Assembly (NCBI GenBank): GCA_009731375.1
Contig: BJOX01000031.1
Coordinates: 579,744-643,743, forward strand
DNA: 64,000 nucleotides
Source: Paulinella micropora
Taxonomy: Eukaryota; Cercozoa; Imbricatea; Euglyphida
Direction: 5' to 3'
Shown here: one piece after another, positions 1-12,125 of the stretch
Position numbering within the stretch: the first letter of the stretch is position 1
Layout of the letters: every line of letters starts with the position of its first letter
Made by a program: the position numbers and the translations under genes
Notes under the pieces: generated by a model
Databases searched by the model: none
What the model was told of the DNA's origin: nothing
What the model saw: the letters and a program-made list of their open reading frames with translations, nothing else

Positions 1-48
1 TTTGGTCGCCAAAAATGTCGCCTCCCTCCGAATCTCAGGCTTATGCAC

Positions 49-1491
49 TCAAACCAACAGGCCGGAACTGAATACGCGCAGGCCGGGCCTGGCCAGTGCC
101 AGCGCCCCCAGCGAATTAGCAGACACGCCAGAACACTTAAGCACCACGAACGTTTCCAGCGAGCGGCAGTCCTGTAACCCTAACACGCTGCCCGTGATAG
201 TGCACATAGTTAATGTCAATTCTTTCAGCGACTGCGAGCGCAGTAAGGCGGAGATTGTCTCGTCTGATATGCTGTAATTCTTCAGCTGTAGCAATTCTAT
301 ACTCGGGCAGGCCGCGAACGCAAACGGCGGGCTGTGATGTCTGTTTGTGCCTATCAGCTGCAGGATGCGCATAGCGCGGAATTCTGGTAGTACACTAAAG
401 CCGTTGAGCTGATCACAGCGTTCGAGGACCAATTCTTGCAGTGCGGGACAGCGCTGCAAATGAGCCAGGCCGCGGTTAGTGATGCTCGGAGTCATGGTCA
501 GATGCAGGGCTTGCAGGCCCTGCAGCTGGCTCAAAACTTGTAGTTTGTGGTCACTGGTAGTACCACAGCAACGAAGTCGCAGGCACTCGAATTGGAAGTC
601 ACGAAGTAGTTCTATGTTGTTGCCTGTGACGTCTTTGCATCCGAACAGGCCCAAATACTTCAGCTTTTTGAGGAAAGACACTTCCTCGATGATTGTCTCG
701 GGATGTGTCCGTTGGCTCAACGTCAGCTTCGTCAATTGTTGCAGATCCCGTAGGCGAATGCCACTAATTTGGTTGCAATCCTTGACGCAAAGTTCGCGAA
801 GTCTTTGCAGGGGTGCCAACATTTGTAGGCAGGTAATTTTGCCACAATCCCGGATAGTCAGGCTCTCCAAATCGTGTAGCTTTTGCAAGACTCGCAGGCT
901 GTCGTTAGTCACGCTCTGGCCTACAATATTAATCACGAGTGACCGCAATTTACGAGTGTTTTGGCGGTTCCGCAAATGCTGGCAGATGTCACTGGTGTTT
1001 AAAGTGCATAAATTGTGGATGCGAGCAAACTCGTTCAAGAAGTTTCCCTCTTCCACTACATGTTTGTCATCACTCTCGCCTACCATGAGCAGACTTGTGA
1101 CAGTCACCTGGTCCAGACACTTCCCTGTGTAGTTTTCTGGGCTGTAGGGAGCATAAAGCGAAACCTGTCGCAAGGGCCGGCGGGCCTCAATACAGTGTTG
1201 GACAAAGAAGTAAAACATCGCTTTTTTGCTGTCACGCGACAAATCGAACACTGGTTCTTCCCAGCCGTGCCAAAATTCACTGCTCTTGACAATCGCCAGG
1301 GATTCGCGACACACTAGAGCAAAGCGGACTGCTTCCTCCGCACCTTGCAGCTCTCTGATCAGCGCCCAAAGGTCTCCGGGCAGCTGCAACAACCACGAAG
1401 GCTGGTCGGCCGGGCTACTAGTTTCTGTGCGTTGCCTTTTGCCTACCAAGTTATCACGGGAGGTATCGTCGGGTTTTCGTTTGAGCTCCAT
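49..1491 (-). CDS. F-box-like leucine-rich-repeat protein
   Basis: The reading frame is open and intact for 480 codons from the ATG at 1489-1491 to TGA at 49-51. A further in-frame ATG at 1554 would add a Phe/Lys-rich stretch over T-rich 5' sequence, so I prefer the internal start (MELKRKPDD). Residues about 30-75 (LLQLPGDLWALIRELQG followed by a VCRESL segment) resemble a degenerate F-box. From about residue 150 to the end there are 10-12 leucine-rich repeats of the cysteine-containing AMN1/FBXL type, with motifs such as LESLTIRDCGKIT and LQELVLERCDQLN. The family normally acts as the substrate-recognition part of SCF ubiquitin ligases; that role is inferred here and no substrate can be named. 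The gene is GC-rich like its neighbours and divergent from nothing nearby: the next gene upstream is on the same strand. Confidence 0.75.
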   Translation of the reverse strand: MELKRKPDDTSRDNLVGKRQRTETSSPADQPSWLLQLPGDLWALIRELQGAEEAVRFALVCRESLAIVKSSEFWHGWEEPVFDLSRDSKKAMFYFFVQHCIEARRPLRQVSLYAPYSPENYTGKCLDQVTVTSLLMVGESDDKHVVEEGNFLNEFARIHNLCTLNTSDICQHLRNRQNTRKLRSLVINIVGQSVTNDSLRVLQKLHDLESLTIRDCGKITCLQMLAPLQRLRELCVKDCNQISGIRLRDLQQLTKLTLSQRTHPETIIEEVSFLKKLKYLGLFGCKDVTGNNIELLRDFQFECLRLRCCGTTSDHKLQVLSQLQGLQALHLTMTPSITNRGLAHLQRCPALQELVLERCDQLNGFSVLPEFRAMRILQLIGTNRHHSPPFAFAACPSIELLQLKNYSISDETISALLRSQSLKELTLTMCTITGSVLGLQDCRSLETFVVLKCSGVSANSLGALALARPGLRVFSSGLLV

Positions 1492-1998
1492 TTTTTTGTG
1501 CTCTCTTTTGTCTTTACAATATACAAGAAAAAAAAAATTGTTGGATTGCATCACCGTTCTACAACAACAACGTTAACAAGAAACCTGCTAGGCTAGCGAG
1601 AAGGGGAGAGGGCGGGGAGTACCGAATACCAAAAAGACAAAGAAAAAAAAAAGAAACACGCACGCAGCATTTGACTTTTTTTTTGAGGTTGGGACTGTTG
1701 TGTTCTGCTATTTTTTTTAACCAGAGAGAGCAGTGGAGGCGCAAAAAAAAGACTATAAGAGCGCAGCCGGAAAGCACGTGACAGAAAGCTAAGCGTCCTG
1801 CAGCAGTCGGTCGCTTCTTCAGTCCGGCACGGTGAGAGATGCCAAAAAAAGGAAAAAGACATTTGTTGGCAGAAAAAAAAACAAAAAAAAAAAAAAAAAA
1901 AAAAAAAAAAANNNNNNNNNNNNNNNNNNNNNNNNNNNNNNNNNNNNNNNNNNNNNNNNNNNNNNNNNNNNNNNNNNNNNNNNNNNNNNNNNNNNNAG

Positions 1999-2046
<48 letters not shown>

Positions 2047-2085
2047 AAATCAAACAAGTTCTAGACAGAAGAGGTCCCGCTTGTT
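1492..2085. other. Intergenic region with poly(A) and assembly gap
   Basis: This spacer between two minus-strand genes is A/T-homopolymer rich. An 85-base N gap (1912-1996) is flanked by A runs on both sides, so it is probably a collapsed poly(A) tract. I see no gene in it. Confidence 0.6.
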
Positions 2086-5000
2086 TTAGGTCTTGCACTT
2101 CTTGGCCAACGGCTGCTCGAGTGGTTCACTAGCTCTCTTGCCCAACAACACGAACTTGGCCAAGTGGTCGCCCTTGGCGGCCGCGCGGCCGAGCCATTCA
2201 GCCGCAGTGGCCGTGTCCTTGGGTACACCGCGCCCCTGCGCGAGAAAGAGCCCCACTTTCTGGGCGGCCCTGAGCACGCCCTTCTGCGCCGCCAGCAGGT
2301 TGTACTTGTAGGCCAGCGCGTCGTTGCGGGGCACGCCGTGCCCGAGGCTGTAGCACATCCCGAGGTTGCAACAGGCGCGCGGGTGGTTGCTGTTCGTGGC
2401 CGCCCGCAGCCAGAGCTGGAAGGCCTGCGTTTGATCCCGGGGCACCCCCTTGGCCGAGTAGTGGCAGGCCGCCAGGGTGTTGAGGGCGTCCGCGTGGCCC
2501 TGCTCGGCGGCGCGCGCAAACCAGCGCGAGGCAGTCGCCAGGTCCCGCGCAACACCATGGCCGTAATAGAAACAGCGCGCAACGCCGTGCTGAGCGCCCG
2601 CGTGCCCTTGCTCCGCAGCCACGAGAAAGTACTTGTGCGCGGTCAGTTTGTCCTGCGCGACGCCCCTGCCCTGGGAGAAACGGATCGCAACGGTGACGGC
2701 CGCCTCTGGGTGTCCTTTGTCCGCGGCCCGGCGGAAACAGTCTGTCGCCACAACAGAGTCACGAGCGACCCCGACTCCATTAGCATAGCACAGGCCGAGC
2801 TGGTATTGGGCGTCCGCGTTATGCGGGGCCGCCAAGCGAAAACAGTTGGCTGCCTTTCTCTTGTTTTTGGGGACGCCGGTGCCAGTAGCGTAGCATTCGC
2901 CCAGCCTAAATTGCGCGGCTGCATTGTGCGGGGCCGCCCGGCGAAAGGAGTCGGCTGCCTTGCTTTCGTCCTTGTCCACGCCGAGCCCCTTGGCGTAAAA
3001 GGACCCCAAGATTTTCTGGGCTTCTGCACAGTCCTGGGCGGCGGCCCGCGCGAACAGGTCCACAGCGCGACCCTCGTCTTTGGTTACGCCGAGCCCAGTA
3101 AAATAACAAAAGCCCAGGATAGTTCGGGCAACGGCATGGTCCTGGTCCACCGCCCGTTGGTACCAGCTGGCGGCCTTGCTTTCGTTCTTGTCCACGCCGA
3201 GCCCCTGGGCGTAACAGCAGCCGAGCTTGAATTGCGCTTCTGCGTTGTTCTGTTCGGCCGCGCATTTAAACAGCTCGAAGGCGCGCGCGTCGTCTTTGGC
3301 CACGCCCAGCCCCCCGGCGTAGCAGGCTCCAAGGTTGCACATTGCAGCCGTGTGCCCCAGCTCGGCCGCCATGCGAAAGTAGTCGACTGCCTTGGCCAGG
3401 TCCCGGGTCACGCCGCGCCCGCCGGCGTAAAATTGTCTCAGGTTAGTCTTGGCCGCTGCATAGTTCTGGGCGGCCGCCCGCCGAAACCATTGCAAGGCCT
3501 GGGCGTAGTCCTGGGTCATGCCCAGCCCGCAGCTGTAAAAGACTCCCAGGGCGCATTGCGCAGCCGCCCAGTTTTGTTCGGCCGCCAGGCGAAAGTAGTC
3601 GACTGCCTTGGCGCTGTCCTTGGCGACGCCGACTACATCCGCGTAACATTTCGCCAGCCTGAATTGCGCTTCTGCACAATTATTTTGGTCGGCCTCCAGG
3701 CGAAAGTAGTCGACTGCCTTGGCGCTGTCCTTGGCGACGCCGACTCCATCCGCGTAGCATTTCGCCAGCTCTAACTGCGCTTCTGCACAATTTTGGTCGG
3801 CCGCCAGGCGAAAGTAGTCGACTGCCTTGGCGCTGTCCTTGGCGACGCCGACTCCATTCGCGTAACATTTCGCCAGCTCTAACTGCGCTTCTGCACAATT
3901 TTGGTCGGCCGCCAGGCGAAAGTAGTCGACTGCCTTGGCGCTGTCCTTGGCGACGCCGACTCCATTCGCGTAACATTTCGCCAGCTCTAACTGCGCTTTT
4001 GCGCCGTTTTGTTCGGCCGCCATGCGAAAGTAGTCGACTGCCTTGGCGCTGTCCTTGGCGACGCCGACCCCATCCGCGTAACAGCACCCCAGCTCTAATT
4101 GCGCTTCTGCGTCGTTCCCGTCGGCTGCCATGCGAAAGTATTCCACTGCCTTGGCGCTGCTGGCGGGGACGCCGACCCCATCCGCGTAACATTGTCCCAA
4201 CCGTAATTGTGCGGCTGCACACTTTTGTTCGGCGGCCTGCTGGTAGCACTCCACTGCCTTGGCGCTATCCTCGAGGACGCCGACTCCGTGTGCGTAACAC
4301 AGCCCCAGCAAGTATTGCGCGTCCGCGTCTTTCTGTGCGGCCGCCCGCTGTTAACGCTCGACGGCTTTGCCAGTGTCCCTGGCCACGCCGTGTCCCTTGA
4401 TGTAGCAGTTCCCCAACCTCAAATGCGCGGCTGCATAGTTCTGGGCGGCCGCCCGCTGGTACCATTTCACTGCTCTAACGTAGTCTCGGGCCACGCCGAG
4501 CCCGCTGGCGTAACAGTCTCCCAGATTAGCCAGCGCAGACGCACAGTTCTGTTCGGCCGCGCATTCAAACAGCGCGAAGGCGCGCGCCTCGTCCTTGGCC
4601 ACGCCGAGACCGCTGGCGTAACAGCAGCCCAGCCTAATCCGTGCTCCTGTGTCGTTTTCCTCGTCGGCCGCCCCCCGGTACCACTGGACAGCTTGGACGT
4701 AGTCCTGGCAGTCGCCCTGGACGAAGGAATCGCCGAGGCTGCACAGCGTACCCGGTGGCGACATCTGTGGCGCAAAGGCGTGCTGCGCGCACACCGCCAG
4801 GCCACAAAGGCCGGCCCGGGCCGCCTGCGCTCGCTGCGCCCACTCGTCCGCGAGCTTCTGGTCGTGGGACAGCCGGCGTGAGACCATTAATTGTGCGTCC
4901 GGGTGGCCACGTTGGGCCGCCCGCAGAAACAACGACAGGGAACCGGCTTCTGGGGGCACGGCCCCGCCCTCGGCGCGCAGGGCCAGCTGGTACTGCGCGC

Positions 5001-5844
5001 CGGCGTGGCCCTGTTCGCTCGCCGCTTGCAGCAGCGCCAGCGCGCGGGCCTCGTCCTTGCGCACGCCGCGCCCGGAGTCCAGGCACAAGGCCAGGTTGTA
5101 CTTTGCGACCGCGTCGTTTTGACCGGTGGCTCGCGTGAACCACTTGACCGCTGCGACAGGATCTTGCACTACCCCGCACCCTTGCACATAACAAACCCCG
5201 AGGTTGCACATGGCACTGGTGTCACCCCTTTCGGCTGCGTGCAGGAAAAATCTCGCGGCCCGGCCCTGGCTCTCGTCCAAACCAAGCCCGTGGTCGTAGC
5301 AGACGCCCAGGTAGAACATGGCGTCTACGTCTCCCTGGGCCGTCGCTTTTTGAAACTACTTGACCGCCTGCTTCATTTCTGGTTGTACGCCGTGGCCGTG
5401 GAAATAGCATTTGCCGAGGATGAACTGCGCGTCGCTGTCTCCCAAATGCGCGGAGCGGGCGTAGTAATGGTACGCCTGTGCGTAGTCCTGGGCTACCCGT
5501 GCCCGTAGAAATAGGACTCGGCCATGCAGTACAGTTGTTCGGCTCACGTTCGGTAGGGCCAGTCGCGAGTTCGGCCCGTGCCAAAGATGTCTGGCGTGCG
5601 GGTTCGGCCCGTGCCGCCACAGAGGTATGCTCTTGGCGTGCGGGCGGTACGTCGCTGCGCAGGTCATTGAAAATGTCTCGCAATATCAGCGCCACGTCGG
5701 GGTCTAGGCTCGGCCTCGCGTTGTCGACCACGTACTTGATGTCCGCCTCGGTCAGGCGCGCACGCCCCGCGCCTCAAGCTCCGTTCGCAACCACTCCTGC
5801 ACTTGTTCGCGCGTGCGGGGGTACAAGGACGTGGTTCGCATCAT
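2086..5844 (-). pseudogene. Long Sel1-like repeat protein, disrupted
   Basis: The gene encodes about 1,250 residues, nearly all of them 36-residue Sel1-like (TPR-related) repeats with the pattern AxxxLGxCYxxGxGVxxDxxKAxxxFxxAA, more than 30 copies. Sel1 repeats form solenoids that scaffold protein complexes. The likely start is the ATG pair at 5839-5844, giving MMRTTSLYPRTREQVQEW. Several lesions interrupt one continuous repeat pattern: a frameshift near 5779 in a GCGCGC run, another between about 5540 and 5565, one near 5504 in a G run, TAG at 5356-5358 where the repeat expects Trp, and TAA at 4351-4353 where it expects an aromatic residue. Downstream of 4351 the frame is open to TAA at 2086-2088. 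Four repeats between about 3590 and 4070 are almost identical in DNA. Either the gene is dying or the assembly carries indel errors; the Trp-to-TAG and Tyr-to-TAA changes argue against simple stop-codon reassignment. Confidence 0.75.
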
Positions 5845-6270
5845 CACCGGGGCAGCAAGTGCCCCCTTCTTTTTTTTTTTTTGGTTCACTCCTTCTTCTG
5901 AAGCTCCTGCCCTCCCCTCCCTCCCTCCCCTCCTTCCCTCTTTTTTTTCCGGTTTCCNNNNNNNNNNNNNNNNNNNNNNNNNNNNNNNNNNNNNNNNNNN
6001 NNNNNNNNNNNNNNNNNNNNNNNNNNNNNNNNNNNNNNNNNNNNNNNNNNNNNNNNNNNNNNNNNNNNNNNNNNNNNNNNNNNNNNNNNNNNNNNNNNNN
6101 NNNNNNNNNNNNNNNNNNNNNNNNNNNNNNNNNNNNNNNNNNNNNNNNNNNNNNNNNNNNNNNNNNNNNNNNNNNNNNNNNNNNNNNNNNNNNNNNNNNN
6201 NNNNNNNCCTGTGTGTGTGTGTGCAATTGTGTTGCTTTGTAATTTTTTAGATTTCTGTTGATCTTTCGAC
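5845..6270. other. Divergent intergenic region with 250-base gap
   Basis: A T/CT-rich tract and an N gap (5958-6207) separate the Sel1-repeat gene (minus) from the plus-strand gene at 6271. The right edge is a short GT repeat. This should hold both promoters, but I recognise no motif. Confidence 0.5.
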
Positions 6271-6923
6271 ATGCTCCTCGCCGTCCGTGCCGCTCGACGA
6301 CAACGTGCCCTACCAGCGACTCCCCGTGCAGCTAAATACGCCAAGCTGTGTACGAACGAAGACGCACCAACCGCACGACCCGACGCCCTGGCCAAGCTTC
6401 AGCTCGATTACAAGGCTGAGTACACGCTGTTCCAGCAGGCTAACGAATTGTTTGACGAAGAGGTGGAGGCGCTGTATGAAGTATTCGCAGAGGACGACTT
6501 TGCTTATTTCTGGCCCTACCTGCTCCCCGCTTCCTGTGGCCCTCCCTTTGTACGTATTGCGCCCTGGTCGACCAACGTTCTGCCGGATAGCCCCAAAGGA
6601 GAGTCGGGGGCTGCGATCAAGAGATACCTACGCTGGATGGCTGGCTGTAAGTCGTGGCAAAAGCGAGTTCTTTATCGCATGCGGGAGGTATGTGTGAGCC
6701 GCCTGATCGCCAAGGTTGCCGAGGCGCAAAAAGAGCTAGCTAGGCTGGGGTATCCCAACGCATCAACCACGCTCAGCTGTAGGTCCCTGGATATTCTTAT
6801 GCGTGGTCGCGATTCAGTGCTATCCCGGATGACGTGTACCGTGCTGAGTTGAAAGCTCTACTCAAGCATTTAGCCGATTGCACGGACGCGTTGGCAGCAG
6901 CGCACAAGTCGCAAGTGAACTGA
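6271..6923 (+). CDS. Hypothetical protein, frameshifted near its 3' end
   Basis: I do not recognise this protein. Codons from 6271 give an Arg/Ala-rich N-terminus and then a helical, acidic and aromatic segment (NELFDEEVEALYEVF, then FAYFWPYLLPASCGPP). The first frame stops at 6850. A second frame that looks equally coding (YSYAWSRFSAIPDDVYRAEL, then LLKHLADCTDALAAAHK) continues to TGA at 6921-6923, so one frame change is needed near 6785. The full product would be about 217 residues with no membrane segment. The frame change could be a real frameshift, a small intron or an assembly indel. Confidence 0.5.
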
Positions 6924-8234
6924 CTTTTTTTGGGACAATTTTTGGCATTATTTTATGCAGGTGGATCCGCCCCTGCCATCCCTCCTTCCGGCCCTCCCCC
7001 GGGGTTAAAAAAAAAATCATTAAAAAAATCTAGTTGAGGACAGAAGATATCTTTTTTTAAAAATCAATTCCTAACAGGCGATGGGGTGTGCGTGTGTGGG
7101 CTGCTTCTTCTTCGGCCGCGCTCAGCCCGCGACTGAGCGTGTCTATTCGACTTGTGCAGACCCGTAGGGGGGGGGGGGGGNNNNNNNNNNNNNNNNNNNN
7201 NNNNNNNNNNNNNNNNNNNNNNNNNNNNNNNNNNNNNNNNNNNNNNNNNNNNNNNNNNNNNNNNNNNNNNNNNNNNNNNNNNNNNNNNNNNNNNNNNNNN
7301 NNNNNNNNNNNNNNNNNNNNNNNNNNNNNNNNNNNNNNNNNNNNNNNNNNNNNNNNNNNNNNNNNNNNNNNNNNNNNNNNNNNNNNNNNNNNNNNNNNNN
7401 NNNNNNNNNNNNNNNNNNNNNNNNNNNNNNNNNNNNNNNNNNNNNNNNNNNNNNNNNNNNNNNNNNNNNNNNNNNNNNNNNNNNNNNNNNNNNNNNNNNN
7501 NNNNNNNNNNNNNNNNNNNNNNNNNNNNNNNNNNNNNNNNCCCCCCCCCCCGGCCATTCGCAAAAGGAAAAAAAGGACGGGGAAAGGAAGCAGGGGAGGG
7601 GGAAAACGTCTTATAAAAAACTCCCGGACGAAACAAAAAAAAAAGGGCAAATATCTCCATGCCTCTGTAACGATGGTGATGGCCGCTGCTACGGGTGCGG
7701 ACTGAGAGAGAGAGAGAGACAAGCTAGCGAGGCCAAAAAAACAAGACAGGATCGTTGTTCTGATACACACGCGCTCTGCTGTGATGTTGGTATTAGCTAG
7801 CACGCTGGGCGCCACGGCCAGCGCGGTCGCGTTGTCCGCAACCCTGGGTACAACCGCGGGCGGGGGCGGCGGGGCTGCTTCGTTGGCGCTGTGGGGCGCG
7901 GCGGTGCTACTCTTGACATCTTGCTGGAGGCTGGCGTGCCTGCTCGCCAACGCGCTCTTCGCGCCCTCGGGCCGTCGCAGCGTCCGTGCCACTTTTTCTT
8001 TCTTTTGATTTTTTTTTTTTTTAAGCAGTGGCTCTAAAAAATGAGAGAAAAAAACGGGGAGACAATGGGGGGAGGGAGAGGAGAGGAGGTGAAAGTGTTT
8101 GTGCCTAGGTAGAAGTGGAAAAGAAGAAAGAAAAAGTTGGTTGTTGGCCGCCATTTGGGTCGACCCTTAAGATTAAAAAAAATTGCAAGAAGAGCACTGT
8201 TCGTAGTTCACGCAGAAGAAGTACCTTGTGTGAC
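6924..8234. other. Intergenic region with a 360-base gap between G and C runs
   Basis: This 1.3-kb region is mostly low complexity. The N gap at 7181-7540 is bounded by a G run on the left and a C run on the right. A 75-codon hydrophobic plus-strand frame at 7781-8008 (Gly/Ala/Leu-rich) overlaps an opposite-strand frame with equal composition, so I do not call either. Confidence 0.5.
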
Positions 8235-10059
8235 ATGGAGTTGGCGGGGGACCCCCCGCCGCCGGGCCTGGTGTCATCTAGCGCGCGGGGGCCGACCTTC
8301 CTACTAAATAACGAGCCAAACGACCCCCCCACCCGCGCGCAGCTGCGGGCCGCGCTCGACTTTCTGACTAGGTGTGCCAGATGAGGTGTTTGACGAGATC
8401 GCCCAGAACCTGCCTACGAACGACTCCTGGCGCCAGTTCTCGCACTGCTGGCAGCTGTTCGGCCCTGCGGACTGGCTGAGGCAGGACCTGGTGCTTCGCG
8501 TCTTCCGCCAGTGCTTCAATGCGCGAGTCGACAGTGCCTTGCTGCTGCAGTTGCACCAAGCGCGGGACAACCCGGACGGGCTGGCACGTCTCTGCACTGA
8601 CGTTTGGCCGCCCTTGGTGACGGGGCGTTTGCAGCGCGCAGTGCATGCCTGCCTGTATCGCGCGTGCCAGAACGAGGCGCTCAGGCGCAAGTACCTGGAC
8701 GTCGGGTCCGATGTAGTGCTCGACTTGGTTGGGCTGCCGGAGTGCCTGGACCCCGCCAAGACATTCTACGCAGCGCTGCCCGCAGGGAGCCGCCCCCCGC
8801 AACGGTTGGTGGTCTACAGCCTGCCCGGCACCGTAGAAACTGACGGGTTTTTCGAGGGCTTGTTTGACGATGTCAGGGCTTCCGACTCTTGGCTAAACCA
8901 CGTGCGTTGCATGGAGCTACACCTGGGCCGGGGGGGCATTGCCGACCAAAAGGAGGAGTTGATTGAATTCGAAGACGTTCCGTTCGAAGAAATCGACATC
9001 GAGTACCACAGGAACAGCGCCCCAGGCTTGCTTAGCGATATCAATTTCACTAATGCACAGGCGCTAGCGAGGCTCAGCATAAGCAGCCATAAACGCCTTC
9101 AAACTTTACATTTTGAAGAATGCAACGGTCTGCACAGGCTCCCGCAGGGTTGGTTAGACGTGCCGGGCGGCGTAGTCGAGTGTACATTTGTTGACTGCGA
9201 GGGGGGCCCTGGCGTCGACAACATCAACTGGAGCTGCCTGTCCCCAGATAGTCTCGTGATAATTAACAGCCCCTGGGTCTCACTCGCGCGCCTGGACAGC
9301 GGTCACGTGCCCCTGGCCGCCGGTGCCGTGATTGCCGGGCCGCCAACTTGTGGCGGTTCTGACTTAGTCCTGCGCGAGACGAGCCCCGAGCAGTTGCGCC
9401 AGGCGCTGCTAGCGGGGACCCGGGGAAAACACAAGCTGGAGCTGCGGGAGATCCAGGAACTGCCCGGCCTTGAGGGCCCCCGGTGGAACTTCCTGAAATT
9501 GCTAAATTGCGGGCCGCGTTTGTACCCCTACGCCAGAAATATTAACTACAATGCTACAGATGTAGTCGAGAATCTGATTATCGATTGCGGCAGCCGGTGC
9601 CAAGATTTTACAGGCTTTCGGATCTATCTAAAATGTGTGCTCGGGAACCTTACGCTAACTTCTTCCATTGACAGCAAACGCTCCGTGCCATTGACGCTGG
9701 AATGCAAGTATTCATTACCCGAGAATATGCAAGTGGACGAGATTGTACGCAAAGATCTTGGACTGTGTTTGGTAGGCTCTGTGTTGTCTCCCTCCTACGT
9801 TTTGTCTGCTAACCGCTTAGGCACGTTTGACGTTCTCACAATCTCGAACGTCACTTTGGGATGGCTAGACCTAGAAGAGCTTACTTGCGAGATACGGAAG
9901 CTAATAATCGAACCGAAACGTCAGGTTCGGAAGCTGAGGTTGCTTATGCCGCCGGCCTCTGCGCGCTTTAGTTGTAAAGAAATATTTAATGCGAGCCAAT
10001 CGACAGTCATGACTATTGCTGGCCAAACGCTCCATCCACGGCAAAGTCTCTACCTATAA
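8235..10059 (+). CDS. F-box-like protein with leucine-rich C-terminal region
   Basis: Two frames join into one product of about 606 residues. The first starts at the ATG at 8235 (MELAGDPPPPGL) and runs to about 8366. The second continues from there to TAA at 10057-10059. The junction falls inside an F-box-like segment (RAALDFL, then VPDEVFDEIAQNLP, FSHCWQLFG), so a single 1-nt frame change near 8366 is the simplest explanation. The rest has irregular leucine-rich stretches (LARLSISSHKRLQTLHFEEC) and no catalytic motif. A role as an SCF adaptor like the gene at 49-1491 is plausible but inferred. The frame change could be an indel error; I see no GT-AG intron there. Confidence 0.6.
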
Positions 10060-10080
10060 CAAAAAAAGGTACAGCCGGTT

Positions 10081-10082
<2 letters not shown>

Positions 10083-10130
<48 letters not shown>
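10083..10130. repeat. Poly(A) tract at host/element border
   Basis: There are 48 A residues, then a C and a T run. Base composition changes here from GC-rich host sequence to AT-rich element sequence, so the tract lies at or just outside the left end of the Polinton-like element. Confidence 0.8.
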
Positions 10131-10132
<2 letters not shown>

Positions 10133-10541
10133 TTTTTTTTTCACAACTAAGAATTTTAATCATTAGTGTGTTGAACTTGTAGTAAATACAATATTAAAAT
10201 GAGTCAGTGGAAAAAGAGAGCAAACCGAGATAAAATATAGGCTAATCAAAACAAAATCGACAGCAAAGAAAAGAAACAGATGCNNNNNNNNNNAGTATAT
10301 GGAAAGATTTCCTGTAATACAGGTGTTAAGGAACTGGTTAGGGTTTCACCAAAAGCGGTTTTCATTTGATTAGTTTTAATGTGTCCATCATGCCCAACTT
10401 TTACATTTACAAACTTCATAAATTTTATTATTTTTTCTTTTTTATTTTTATTGGTTTTATTATTTTTTCTTTTTTATTATTTTTTCTTTTTTATTGTATT
10501 GTTTTTTCTTTTTTATTGGTTTTTACAAAGTTCATAAATAT

Positions 10542-12038
10542 CTACGACATAAGGATTTCAATTCCCTTAACAACGATAGTCCTCTGAAGAATAGCGTAAG
10601 TATAATAATTCAATTGGACCGCTCCCTCCGCATTCCATTCATACCGCCGTTCTGTGTCCAAGGACAGACCTGCCACTTCATAACCCTCTTCTTCTCTCTT
10701 GTCATAAAGCGGGCGGTTGTGATCCCAGAAATCAACGTGGAACCAGTTATATTTATACACATTAGAGTTCAAAATAGCAGAGCCCTTAATTTTTTCCTTC
10801 AAAAGCATATAGTCTTCATCGCGGGCGCAAGCGATATCAAACTGCTGAATTCTATTACTATCCAAAGTAGTGTAATAAGAAGTAATCTTAGCCTGTGCTC
10901 GGTTATCGCAATCAAATGCGGTATTTGAACTTTCTGTATTATTAAACCCGCTAGTGTAAATTCGGCGAATTCTTTCACCCTGCGAGCGGTTCATCTTCAA
11001 AACAAATGACTGAGTGCCCGCCGCGAGATTAGTTTTCCAAGAGATAAGGTATTTGGTCTTAAACGAAAAGCCTTCACCAGCAATCTTTTGTTGAACTCCC
11101 AAAATAACATTAGGGTCAGTTTCAACGGCAAGAAAGAGGTTAAGATTAGTAATCGTCGCGGGCTGTGCGGTGGCAGCTGCTCCTGCTGCAACACTATTAG
11201 CATCAGTTCCATAAAATAAGGTTTTCTGTGTTCCCTCCCACACAATCCTCAAATCAAGAATTTCATTAAAACCGATAGTCTTATCAATTTCAAAAATGGT
11301 TCCGAAAAGCATACCGAGAGGAATAGACACATTGATTACTGGTGAATTTCCCGTATTGACTGCTGGTGCGATTACTACTGCAGGGTCTTCACCAATACTT
11401 CCACCCTCAAAATACTTTGCCTACTCATTCTCAACATTAACAAGGCTATAGGTTCCAGCAGTGCTATCAGCGAGAGCGGTATCATCATGACGACGAACAG
11501 CAACAAGTGGCACTTTGTAGTATTCTTGAACCGCCCCTCTTAAATCTGCAAGCACCCCCGCATCAGTAATTGCTTTTCTTTCTGCTTAAGTTCCAACGAC
11601 AATCTTGCCAGCATTACACTTTTGGAGCATAGACCCATAACCAGAATTAGCCCCGTGGTTATCCAAAGCCATAAATCTATCATAATAAATCTCAGGTTTC
11701 CAAATCATCTTAGTGTAATTTCCCACATGTTGAAGATTACACAGATACTGACCGCTTCGGCTTCGCAGTTCAATTGTCTTAATCATTGACAGGCAGTCCA
11801 TAGCAATTCTGTTATAACGACCGATTCCGCCAGTCGTCGGTGTGTAGGTAAATTGCAACACACTCCTCGCAAGGTTCAAAGGACGAGTAGGAATTTTAAA
11901 AGTTGATTCAGTTCCTCCAACACTGCTAATCGCAACAGACGCAAGACTTTCGCGAGCAGTAAGTTTGTTAAGTGAATACTTACCGCGAATAAGCTCGCTC
12001 TGGCTATGAGTAAGTTCTCCTCCATATTGGACAGGCAT
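10542..12038 (-). pseudogene. Polinton-like major capsid protein with two in-frame stops
   Basis: One frame runs from the ATG at 12036-12038 (MPVQYGGELTHSQSEL) to TAG at 10542-10544, 498 codons, close to the usual length of PLV double-jelly-roll capsid proteins. It is interrupted by TAA at 11586-11588 and TAG at 11421-11423 with no frame change, leaving an N-terminal piece of 150 residues and a C-terminal piece from 11330. Beta-rich sequence, its size and its place beside the minor capsid gene support the call. In this family the protein builds the pseudohexameric capsomers of an icosahedral shell. The stops could be nonsense mutations or suppressed codons; other genes in the element terminate at TAG, TAA and TGA, so recoding is unlikely. 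Confidence 0.7.
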
Positions 12039-12125
12039 TTTTTGTTTTGTTTTTGAAGTAGTGTAAATTAACTAATTCATCAGAATATATAATAGTATAG
12101 AAAAAAAAATAATTCTAACATTACC

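Noticed and set aside
7781-8008. 75-codon hydrophobic plus-strand frame
   Set aside because: GC-rich sequence gives open frames on both strands; there is no homology I recognise and no supporting context.
7057-8154. 365-codon minus-strand frame across the 360-base gap
   Set aside because: A third of it is N, the rest is low-complexity Phe/Leu/Ser sequence, and it overlaps the start of the F-box gene.
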